Shown one piece after another: positions 24,990 through 34,516 of a DNA stretch of 64,000 nucleotides; within the stretch, counting starts at the first letter, position 1, and each line of letters opens with the position of its first letter. Under the pieces are notes generated by a model. The model did not search any database. It was not told the DNA's origin and saw nothing but the letters and a program-made list of their open reading frames with translations. Where the stretch lies: contig SSBO01000009.1 of NCBI GenBank assembly GCA_005281725.1, positions 12,104,250-12,168,249 of the forward strand, read 5' to 3'. This stretch comes from Wuchereria bancrofti (Eukaryota > Nematoda > Chromadorea > Rhabditida > Onchocercidae). The position numbers and the translations under genes were made by a program.

Positions 24990-27600
24990 AGTTGCACCTG
25001 TTAATCCTATCCAAACCTTCTTCATCCTACTACTACTACTACTACTATTACTATCACTACTGTCAGATTGACTCGATAATCCATCATTCGCTGTAATAAT
25101 AAGGAAACTTTCCCAACGATAAATGAAGCTTCATCCTATCCTACAGGTATATATACACATTACCTTTGTATACAAGTAGATAGAAAGTTGCCTGCAAGAT
25201 GGATGGATGTATTCTTCTACAACGGTAAATGCATTCATTAATCCCTTCTCCAAATGATATGCAAATATAACAAACTTCTTGCAAAGACATCTTCACACGC
25301 AAACAGAACAGTGACAGCTCCTGTATATTGCATTCATACATTAAAAAGGTATCAACAACTGGTAGCAGTAATATATTCTAAATAAATGACAGTAATATAT
25401 TCATTGCTTTTCATTTCAGTAATTTTGAGTTGACAACTCTTCTGCATTGTATGCTGAATGATAGTCAAAAAAAAAATTTTTTTTTTTTCAAATAGTGAAT
25501 TCTAAAAATTTTAATTTTGTCAAATCATGAACGTTCATATGCTACTGCTTGCTATGTTTCAGGTATTTAATCAAAAAAACTAAAACATATTAAATATATC
25601 TGATAAGCCAATAAGAAAAATATAATCAACATAAACAATTATTCTCAAAAAAAAAAAAAAAAATTGAAATCCATCAGCACAAACATCAAACCAAAAAAAG
25701 CTCAAAAAAAAAAAAAAAAAAAATTTAAAACAAATTCAAAGACTAAACAATGGAACTAAACAATAACAAACTATATATTAAAAAGAAAACTAAAAACTTA
25801 AAAAAGCGAATTTTCTGAAATTTTTTAGGTGAAAAAGAATTATTTAAATTAAGAAAATTTTGTAGCTGGATTTTGAAAATATTTGAATAAAATGAAAAAA
25901 TATAGAAGAAAAAACAAAAAGCCGTTACAAACTAAAAAAGCTGGCGCTCTAACGTTTTTTTTTAAATGTAACTTTAGCGTAATGTCATAAAAGTAGCATA
26001 AGTGATTTGGTTTTTTTGATGATTTCAAGTGTGAATGAAGTTTATAGCATTTTTTTTCCTATTAAAGTTTTGTTTGAATTATTTTTTTAAATTTTTCGTT
26101 AAGAACTATTGATTGTAGTATGAAAAAGATTAGTTTTCGGAGTTTTTTTTTTTATCATTTACTGATTGTGTTTCAAAGTTTTATGCTAGAATGGATAGAC
26201 TAATTCACTTTTAGATCTGCCATGTTGCTAAATCTTTTAACTTGTGACCAACGACTGCACTCTAAGTCTGGCATAAACTTTCTACACTTCTCGGCACAAT
26301 CTCGGAGAGATTTATTCTTTCAAACTGAAGCATTGATTTTTTTATTCGCTAATCGCTTTTGGTAATCGGTTATAATCAGTTTCGATATCCATTTCGAATT
26401 ATCTTAAAGTTTTTTCAATTGCCTCGCATTTAAACCAAGTATCCGTTGTAGACTTCATTTTGAAATGTGTGATATCATTTTCTTGGAATGAGATTGTGAT
26501 TTGAAATACAAATTGTGATCCAACTTGTAGGTACCCATCCACAGGTCACAAATTGAATTGCTGTTACTACTTGAATATCGGGTAACTTTTCTTCGCCAAC
26601 TATAATTTCGTATAATGAAGAGCATGATCGGTCATTTCACTAGTGTTTCCTAGCAAATTCTGGATAATTACCCCTAGAGATTATTTTTCACAACCATTTC
26701 AGTTCTTTGCTTCATCGATTAAAATATTTATTAAAAAGCATTCAAAAATAACATGTATCTCATATCTGTTTATATTTCTTCGTCAAAAATAGCATCGGCC
26801 AGGGGACCATACATTCCGAATCCGATGACAGTTTGAGTTTCATTGTGTACCAATGTTCTCGAATTCACACTAAATAGATATAATGAAAGTTAATGATATA
26901 TTTAAAATGAAATTTTACTACTTGCACTTTCTACTTCTTTACTCACTTTGTCATTGTGATAGGTTTAATTTCCAGTACTAATTTTGATTATAATGAAAGT
27001 TTTTGTCAACAAACTCACATCTTTGAACTGGTTGCGTCATCCATTTTAGTTAATTTACCAATATTTGAATAACTATGAATCCATTAAACTTTAGCATTCT
27101 TCGCTACTTACGTTACACCAACCGGTCAGGGAATACTGCCTGTTTTTAACATAGAACCACGTTAAATAGTTCGTTTCCAATTATGCGTTAAAATTGCTAT
27201 GAGAAGTGCCACACCCCATTACGACGTTAAAACAGTGAGAGAACCACGATGAGTTAAATGAAATTCCGAAATGTGCCGTGTGATCCTATCAGTAATTCTT
27301 AAAGGTGATATAATGGAAGAGATTAGCCACAACCCATAATACCTAAGATTAGCCATAAGATGTTCGGGAAATAAAGTAAATACAAACCGGCTACTTCGCA
27401 ACAGAAATTACGGATAGACTAATACCAAATTCAGAAATGAGTTCACAAAAATTTCACCGGAAGAAAAAACTGCTAGACAGAGAAATTATAATATTATTTA
27501 TCATAAACAAAAGTATTTTAGTAGCACTTACACATTTCAGATATGCTTAAAAAAGAAATGTTTAGATTTGCAAAAAAGGAAAATCCACGAAATAAATAAT
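24990..27600. other. Intergenic spacer upstream of the CBM14 gene
   Basis: No supportable gene. It holds a (TAC)n run near 25028-25046 and long A tracts at 25640-25730. A somewhat less AT-rich part (26200-27430) contains only short frames without splice support. The promoter of the CBM14 gene must lie at the left end, but no clear element is visible. Confidence 0.6.
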
Positions 27601-27606
27601 GAAAAA

Positions 27607-28045
27607 CTACTGGTGATTTTGTGCATCAGCTACATCCGCCGTATCCGCTGTATCCGCCGCATCCGCTGCATTCGCTGCATCCGCTGGTGCTAATCCGCTC
27701 GTTCCCGCTTCGCCGTTAAATGCGGCCAACCCACGCAGGAACTCTTCGATTTCGTCATCCGAATTACTACTGTCCGACTCATTTTGCTGCATGTGGAATT
27801 AAATTTTCGGAATAAATCTCAATTTTTCATGCAATTTCTGATTTTCAGCACTTAAATTTTTTTAAAAAATGACTTACATTTTCACGTATTTCTTGGTTGT
27901 TCGATACATCCAATCTGTCGTGCTGCTCTAACTCTGATATCTCTTCTTCAAGCTCTTCGTTTTTCGCATCAATTTCAATAATGCGTTGCTGAATAGTTTC
28001 AAGCAAGGACGATATTGAGTTAAAACCGAAGTTTTCGAATGCCAT
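27607..28045 (-). CDS. Small acidic protein: coiled coil plus Ala-Asp repeat tail
   Basis: Two exons (27878-28045, 27786-27607 on the minus strand) join in phase 0 through a GTAAGT donor and TGCAG acceptor to a 115-aa protein. Residues 1-56 begin MAFENFGFN and continue into a highly charged predicted coiled coil (EELEEEISELEQ). The second exon is Ser/Asp/Glu-rich (ESDSSNSDDEIEEFL), then ends in an Ala-Asp-Thr tandem stretch (ADAANAADAADTADTADVAD). That stretch is encoded by a 9-bp minisatellite with ATCCGCTGC-like units on the plus strand. No known domain is recognised and no signal peptide is visible. The gene faces away from the mini-ORF at 28174 across about 130 bp. Confidence 0.6.
27620..27690. 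repeat. 9-bp coding minisatellite
   Basis: Imperfect tandem units of about nine bases (ATCCGC followed by a variable triplet) encode the Ala-Asp-Ala/Thr tail of the small acidic protein on the minus strand. Confidence 0.8.
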
Positions 28046-28173
28046 CCTTAAACTGATGCCATTACGTCTTTCTTTCTCCCAAATTAATTCCAGAAAGAAA
28101 GTCGTTACTTTCTTAACTTACAAATACCACTAATAATCCTTCAGAAAATAAATCAAACAACAACCATCCTATA

Positions 28174-28359
28174 ATGTCATCCATAGAATTGTCCAGCAAA
28201 GCAGTTGCTAACGAATGTGTTGTCAAATTTGAGAAAGACTCTTTTAGCTTTCGACCACTTCTACCCAAATCTACTGATCAATCAAATGACGAGCAAATTT
28301 TCAACCGTCGACTCTCAATAAATTCTAGTTCATCTCCCCTTTTCACTTCCGCAAAATAA
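28174..28359 (+). CDS. Putative 61-aa mini-protein, unit X1
   Basis: A single open frame starts at ATG 28174, about 30 bases after a CCTTCAG acceptor that could accept a spliced leader. It ends in a TAA that overlaps an AATAAA-like signal. The product is Ser-rich (SINSSSSPLFTSAK at the C-terminus) with no known domain. The main support is that a diverged second copy (28695-28823) keeps the same frame open with mostly conservative substitutions. It could instead be a terminal exon of a longer gene or a decayed family member. Confidence 0.35.
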   Translation: MSSIELSSKAVANECVVKFEKDSFSFRPLLPKSTDQSNDEQIFNRRLSINSSSSPLFTSAK

Positions 28360-28473
28360 ATAGTTTTATTTACACGCAAATCATTTACCTGGACAACTCG
28401 AAACCCACGCGAGATGAAACAAAAGACAATTTGAAAAGACACCTCACTCACCGAGAAAATAATTAGAATGAAG
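28227..28473 (+). repeat. Duplicated segment X, copy 1
   Basis: This segment of about 245 bp recurs at 28695-28933 (offset about 464). The 3' part, after the stop codon of the mini-ORF, is nearly identical between copies. It is followed directly by the truncated copy of segment Y. Confidence 0.85.
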
Positions 28474-28632
28474 CGAATGACTACTGGAGCTTGTTATATA
28501 CTATTCCAAGAAGACGGAATATATGCAAATTTTCATTGAGTATTCTGTTTTCTTTCCTAATTTCATTGTTACCCGTATACTTGCCCACCCCTTTTGTGGC
28601 TCCTCCTTAACAAACTGTCCAAAAGATTTTCG
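28474..28632 (+). repeat. Truncated copy Y1 of the duplicated segment
   Basis: About 160 bp match the start of the two full Y units at 28935 and 31758, including the ATGACTACTGGA leader that otherwise appears at 31695. Similarity stops abruptly after the AAAAGATTTT run. Confidence 0.85.
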
Positions 28633-28694
28633 ATATTAAAGGACTACTCAACACATGAAATGAGGAAAATTTGCTGTAAAGTGATATAAACTAG

Positions 28695-28823
28695 CAGAAA
28701 AACTCTCTTAGCCTTCGACCATTTCTACCCAGATCTAATGATCAATCAGATGACGGGCAAATTTTGAACTGCCGATTCTCAATAAATTTCAGTTCAGCTC
28801 TCCTTTTCACTTCCGCAAAATAA
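28695..28823 (+). pseudogene. 5'-truncated copy of the mini-ORF, unit X2
   Basis: This copy aligns with codons about 20-61 of the ORF at 28174-28359. The frame stays open to the equivalent TAA at 28821-28823, but the first third including the start codon is missing. Substitutions include Phe/Leu and Arg/Cys changes. It may be a pseudogene fragment or an exon read through an upstream CTAG acceptor near 28694. Confidence 0.5.
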
Positions 28824-29321
28824 AATAGTTTTATTTACACGCAAACCATTTACCTGGACAACTCGAAACCCACGCGAGATGAAACAAAAGACAATTTGAA
28901 AAGACACCTCACTCACCGAGAAAATAGAATGAANGGAATATATGCAAATTTTCATTGAGTATTCTGTTTTCTTTCCTAATTTCATTGTTACCCGTATACT
29001 TGCCCACCCCTTTTGTGGCTCCTCCTTAACAAACTGTCCAAAAGATTTTTTTGTATTAAACCGGGATGAAACGATCTGTCGAAGTGTGTGCACATATTTT
29101 AGAATTAGTATTTGCAAAATGATTTGTTTACTCGCTAATTTCTTCACATGAATTCTCCAATGAGGGTTTTTTTAATTATCATTAATATGGAATTAAAAAG
29201 ATGGCACATATAGAAAAGAAAAGCAATTTGCTGAGGATGAGAATGAAGTCTTGAAAAGTCAAAATTTGCATATGTTCCAGAAGTTTCTCCCTAACTACTT
29301 CCGCAGCTTCATGGAGTATTG

Positions 29322-29329
29322 TATAAAAA
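29322..29329 (+). promoter_or_regulatory. TATA-box-like sequence, copy Y2 (also 32145-32152)
   Basis: A clean TATAAAAA lies about 400 bp upstream of the CM1-like gene in each duplicated copy. With trans-splicing removing the outron, this spacing would be compatible with a promoter. The call rests on sequence match only. Confidence 0.3.
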
Positions 29330-29472
29330 GGCTCCAGCAGTCGTTCTTTTCATTTCAGTTATTTTTTCTGCGTTGGAAGTCTCCAAGGCACCTTTCGTTT
29401 CGTACCGCGTGGTTTCGGGATGTTTAGGGATTATAGAGCTTCAAGAGGTTACAAGAAACAGTCGGACACTTA

Positions 29473-29506
29473 TGCTACAGACACACACACATACACTTAC
29501 CCACGT

Positions 29507-29538
<32 letters not shown>

Positions 29539-29566
29539 GGACATGCACACACACATGCACACACAT
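29473..29566. repeat. (CA)n-rich microsatellite (copy also near 32296-32388)
   Basis: Interrupted CA repeats in both duplicated units differ slightly in repeat number. They create Thr-His open frames that are not genes. Confidence 0.85.
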
Positions 29567-29729
29567 CTCATTCATTTTGAAACTTACAGACAATATGGAG
29601 ATGATATTTCGTTTGATTCACTTTCTAAACAATTAATTATTGGCGGCATTTGTAACCGGAAAAAGTAGCCAACTTATGGGATCAAATTGCGAGAGTTATG
29701 AAGAAGTAATATAATGATATTTGTTCAGA

Positions 29730-30898
29730 ATGGCATCTGAAAACAATACGGGAAGTGATAACACGAAGCGCAATCGCAATGATCAGAATGCTACAAAAAT
29801 TCAACCAATGAAGAAATGGAAATCCGTTTCCGACATTTATGAACCAAGGCGAGTCACAGTAACTCTCAGTGAAGGTTAATTTACAATTGTGTTTTCTTTG
29901 CCTTCAATTGAAATTGGAATGTTGATAACTTTTCTTATTTTATCCATAATTGTTCTTAAGTACTGCTTCATTTGCTGGAAAATTTAGGCACGTTATCGCT
30001 TCCGCATCGCCTTGTTTACAACGAAACTATCGGAGTTTTGAAGGAGAACGAAAAACTTAAGGCAGAATTATTTGACTTGAAGATACAACTGCTTTTGATT
30101 AAGAAGAAATATCCATTAATGCTGGACGGAAACGGAAACAATATCACCAAAAAAGTAATTCATACTGATTTGCTACCCATTCCTGATTATTTGCTGTTTT
30201 GAAGGAAAGAGAAAGACGAAAAAGGTTTATTAAAATTGCCTTGAAAGCTGTTGATACTGCTTTTTTCTTGCTTTTTTTTTAAAAAAAAAGTTGCTTTTTT
30301 TCAAGTGCATTTAATATTGAAGCATTTTGTAAAGAAAAAAAAAACCTGTCCATAAATTTCTCTTTGATATTCCAGTATATAGACGCAGTGATCGAACTGA
30401 GCAATGTAAGAAATGAACGAATCAGACTGGAAGAAATGTGCTACGAAAATGAGAAAAAGCTCAATGAACGAAAACAGCAAATGCAACGTGAACAAATGAT
30501 TCAGAAGAAGGAACGCAGAAATTTACTTAAGCAAAAGAGAAAACTTAAATTCAAACTGAGAAAGACCCTTCAAAATTACTTGAATTAGATGACAAATGTG
30601 ATGAGCATGTGCCGCCGATACCGGACAAAGACACGTAGGTTCAAAAACTAAAGTAGCCTTATCATTTATTGCCTTGTCGATGCTATTTGCTATGATCCAT
30701 TTCAACTTTTTTTCTTACATTAGAAAGGAGCTGTATTTGACGTTCACTAATTATTCCAAATATTACAGAAAAACCGAGGAATTGAAATTGCGATTATCAC
30801 TTGCTAATCTTATTTTGGAGGAGAAGGAGCAAACACCCTGTGAGACAAATGAACAAACTGCGGAAGACGAAGATGAACAAGAAGAAGAAGAATCTTAA
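29730..30898 (+). pseudogene. CM1-like coiled-coil gene, copy 1, frameshifted in exon 3
   Basis: The exon structure matches copy 2: 29730-29874, 29988-30154, 30376-30634 and 30769-30898. Relative to copy 2, exon 3 is one base shorter (259 versus 260 nt), with the deletion near 30571-30576. This gives a stop at 30586-30588 and a predicted product of 174 aa. That product keeps the CM1-like motif in exon 2 and most of the basic coiled coil, but loses the acidic C-terminal tail. Exon 4 is intact and identical to copy 2. The copy could be a decaying pseudogene, a functional truncated isoform, or an assembly or sequencing error. The many other exon 3 differences make a simple base-call error less likely as the whole explanation. 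A TTCAG acceptor one base before the ATG suggests trans-splicing. Confidence 0.65.
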
Positions 30899-31142
30899 AG
30901 AAGCAGGTTTAATTTCTTTTATCAGTGAGATATCATTGTCCTGAAATGCGCAGAATTTAATTAAATGTAAAGTGAATTACAAAAGACTATTTGAATTGCT
31001 TTTAAAATGAGCCAAATGCTATCATAAAGATTTTTTATACAGAGTAAGACATCGAAACTGTCATTAGACGGAATGTTACAATTTCTCTTGCCGTAATACT
31101 CTTACAAATTCCCTCATTTAAGGAAGAGAGAAGCATTTATGA

Positions 31143-31148
31143 AATAAA
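31143..31148 (+). terminator. AATAAA polyadenylation signal, copy 1
   Basis: AATAAA lies about 245 bases downstream of the exon 4 stop and is conserved in the second copy at 33965-33970. Confidence 0.4.
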
Positions 31149-31727
31149 CAATGATATTTTCAAATTCATAATGCTGTGTTCTTCCTTGCTTCATAACAAA
31201 ATTATATAAATGATATTGTTAAAGTGACGAAGACTGCATCGTTTATTTCTGATCAAATATGTTGCTGTCGTATGATTGCTACTTCTACTACTGCTACTTC
31301 TGCTATCGCAAATGATCGAAATTCTGCTTGAAGTATTGCTTCATCACAGCAGATATCACTGCTCACATTGTTTGTGGTATAGGAAACAATGAAGTGAGCG
31401 GAATCTTCGCGGATCATCTTCCACAATGTATTCTTCCGGTACGCGGACAACATTCTTCACTATCTTTGGTCATCCACCGGCACTGAAGCTAATCTGAAAG
31501 AATTTCTCATATTGCTGACTCAACTTGGAAAGTAATCACTCGGACACACACACATGTCCTCTGCTGACACTTCGCCGTGGAAGATAAGCTTGCATATGCT
31601 CTAGTATGACCTGAAAGACTGACAGGTTTCAAGTTAACGGTCAGATAAAGTGTGCCCATGGGTAGAATGGATTCTTTAGCTTTAAGGCAACCATGAATGA
31701 CTACTGGAACTTCTTATATACTAAAAA

Positions 31728-31775
31728 AAAATTTGCATATATTCCTTCCAAGAAGAAGGAATATATGCAAATTTT
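31728..31775. repeat. Perfect 20-bp inverted repeat at the duplication junction
   Basis: Arms 31728-31747 and 31756-31775 are exact reverse complements around an 8-base loop. The right arm is the start of copy Y3. The left arm exists only here, inserted between the leader ATGAATGACTACTGG and the Y3 start. Confidence 0.9.
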
Positions 31776-32550
31776 CATTGAGTATTCTGTTTTCTTTCCT
31801 AATTTCATTGTTACCCGTATACTTGCCCACCCCTTTTGTGGCTCCTCCTTAACAAACTGTCCAAAAGATTTTTTTGTATTAAACCGGGATGAAACGATCT
31901 GTCGAAGTGTGTGCACATATTTTAGAATTAGTATTTGCAAAATGATTTGTTTACTCGCTAATTTCTTCACATGAATTCTCCAATGAGGGTTTTTTTAATT
32001 ATCATTAATATGGAATTAAAAAGATGGCACATATAGAAAAAAAAAGCAATTTGCTGAGGATGAGAATGAAGTCTTGAAAAGTCAAAATTTGCATATGTTC
32101 CAGAAGTTTCTCCCTAACTACTTCCGCAGCTTCATGGAGTATTGTATAAAAAGGCTCCAGCAGTCGTTCTTTTCATTTCAGTTATTTTTTCTGCGTTGGA
32201 AGTCTCCAAGGCACCTTTCGTTTCGTACCGCGTGGTTTCGGGATGTTTAGGGATTATAGAGCTTCAAGAGGTTACAAGAAACAGTCGGACACTTATGCTA
32301 CAGACACACACACATACACTTACCCACGTACACGCACACACACACACACACACACACACGGACATGCACACACACATGCACACACATCTCATTCATTTTG
32401 AAACTTACAGACAATATGGAGATGATATTTCGTTTGATTCACTTTCTAAACAATTAATTATTGGCGGCATTTGTAACCGGAAAAAGTAGCCAACTTATGG
32501 GATCAAATTGCGAGAGTTATGAAGAAGTAATATAATGATATTTGTTCAGA

Positions 32551-33720
32551 ATGGCATCTGAAAACAATACGGGAAGTGATAACACGAAGCGCAATCGCAA
32601 TGATCAGAATGCTACAAAAATTCAACCAATGAAGAAATGGAAATCCGTTTCCGACATTTATGAACCAAGGCGAGTCACAGTAACTCTCAGTGAAGGTTAA
32701 TTTACAATTGTGTTTTCTTTGCCTTCAATTGAAATTGGAATGTTGATAACTTTTCTTATTTTACCCATAATTTTTCTTAAGTACTGCTTCATTTGCTGGA
32801 AAATTTAGGCACGTTATCGCTTCCGCATCGCCTTGTTTACAACGAAACTATCGGAGTTTTGAAGGAGAACGAAAAACTTAAGGCAGAATTATTTGACTTG
32901 AAGATACAACTGCTTTTGATTAAGAAGAAATATCCATTAATGCTGGACGGAAACGGAAACAATATCACCAAAAAAGTAATTCATACTGATTTGCTACCCA
33001 TTCCTGATTATTTGCTGTTTTGAAGGGAAGAGAAAGACGAAAAAGGTTTATTAAAATTGCCTTGAAAGCTGTTGATACTGCTTTTTTATTCTTTTTTTTT
33101 AAAAATAAAGTTTCTTTTTTTCAAGTCCATTTAATATTGAAGCATTTTGTAAAGGAAAAAAAAAACCTGTCCATAAATTTCTCTTTGATATTCCAGTATA
33201 TAGACGCAGTGATCGAACTGAGCAATGTAAGAAATGAACGAATCAGACTGGAAGAAATGTGCGACGAAAATGAGAAAAAGCTCAATGAACAAAGACGGAA
33301 AATGCGACGTGAACGAATGATTCACAAGAAGAAACAGAGAAATCTACTTAAGCGGAGGAGAAAAATTAGATCCAAACTGAGAAAGATCCGTCAGAAGTTA
33401 CATGAATTAAATGACAAATGTGATAAGCGCATGTCGCCGATACCGAACAAAGACACGTAGGTTCAAAAACTAAAGTAGCCTTATCATTTATTGCCTTGTC
33501 GATGCTATTTGCTATGATCCATTTCAACTTTTTTTCTTACATTAGAAAGGAGCTGTATTTGACGTTCACTAATTATTCCAAATATTACAGAAAAACCGAG
33601 GAATTGAAATTGCGATTATCACTTGCTAATCTTATTTTGGAGGAGAAGGAGCAAACACCCTGTGAGACAAATGAACAAACTGCGGAAGACGAAGATGAAC
33701 AAGAAGAAGAAGAATCTTAA
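32551..33720 (+). CDS. CM1-like coiled-coil protein with acidic tail, copy 2 (intact)
   Basis: Four exons (32551-32695, 32809-32975, 33197-33456, 33591-33720) give 702 nt and 233 aa. All junctions are in phase and all introns are GT-AG. Residues 1-49 are polar and basic. Residues about 62-88 contain LKENEKLKAELFDLKIQLLL. Its core LKAELFDLKIQL lines up with the LKKENFNLKLRI core of the centrosomin N-terminal motif 1 (CM1), which recruits gamma-tubulin complexes to centrosomes. Residues about 104-190 are a very basic predicted coiled coil (RRKMRRERM, LLKRRRKIRSKLRKIRQKL). The C-terminus is acidic (EDEDEQEEEES). It is far shorter than centrosomin or CDK5RAP2. The CM1 call rests on pattern reading over about 17 residues and is tentative; a generic coiled coil is the alternative. 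A TTCAG one base before the ATG fits trans-splicing. Confidence 0.65.
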
Positions 33721-33964
33721 AGAAGCAGGTTTAATTTCTTTTATCAGTGAGATATCATTGTCCTGAAATGCGCAGAATTTAATTAAATGTAAAGTGAATT
33801 ACAAAAGACTATTTGAATTGCTTTTAAAATGAGCCAAATGCTATCATAAAGATTTTTTATACAGAGTAAGACATCGAAACTGTCATTAGACGGAATGTTA
33901 CAATTTCTCTTGCCGTAATACTCTTACAAATTCCCTCATTTAAGGAAGAGAGAAGCATTTATGA

Positions 33965-33970
33965 AATAAA
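33965..33970 (+). terminator. AATAAA polyadenylation signal, copy 2
   Basis: AATAAA lies about 245 bases downstream of the stop, at the same position as in copy 1. Confidence 0.4.
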
Positions 33971-34516
33971 CAATGATATTTTCAAATTCATAATGCTGTG
34001 TTCTTCCTTGCTTCATAACAAAATTATATAAATGATATTGTTAAAGTGACGAAGACTGCATCGTTTATTTCTGATCAAATATGTTGCTGTCGTATGATTG
34101 CTACTTCTACTACTGCTACTTCTGCTATCGCAAATGATCGAAATTCTGCTTGAAGTATTGCTTCATCACAGCAGATATCACTGCTCACATTGTTTGTGGT
34201 ATAGGAAACAATGAAGTGAGCGGAATCTTCGCGGATCATCTTCCACAATGTATTCTTCCGGTACGCGGACAACATTCTTCACTATCTTTGGTCATCCACC
34301 GGCACTGAAGCTAATCTGAAAGAATTTCTCATATTGCTGACTCAACTTGGAAAGTAATCACTCGGACACACACACATGTCCTCTGCTGACACTTCGCCGT
34401 GGAAGATGAGCTTGCATATGCTCTAGTATGACCTGAAAGACTGACAGGTTTCAAGTTAACGGTCAGATAAAGTGTGCCCATGGGTAGAATGGATTCTTTA
34501 GCTTTAAGGCAACCAT

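Larger units (their letters stand above)
28935..31694 (+). repeat. Tandem segmental duplication, copy Y2
   Basis: A unit of about 2,760 bp is repeated at 31758-34516 with an offset of 2,821-2,823 bases. Apart from one roughly 0.4-kb stretch (about 30200-30640) the copies differ at only a handful of positions, so the duplication is recent or homogenised. A single undetermined base (N) sits at 28934, exactly at the left edge. Confidence 0.95.
31758..34516 (+). repeat. Tandem segmental duplication, copy Y3
   Basis: This is the second full copy of the Y unit. It ends at AACCAT (34516), where the first copy continues into the ATGAATGACTACTGG leader of the next unit. Unique sequence begins immediately afterwards. 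Confidence 0.95.

Noticed and set aside
29319..29668. Open frames with poly-Thr-His in the duplicated unit (also 32142-32489)
   Set aside because: They read through the CA microsatellite upstream of the CM1-like gene. The conserved frame reflects only recent duplication.
31253..31453. 66-codon minus-strand frame, identical in both duplicated copies (also 34075-34275)
   Set aside because: It lies in the 3' flank of the CM1-like gene, partly over a triplet-rich run. Identity between copies is uninformative because the whole flank is identical. No splice partner or domain was found.
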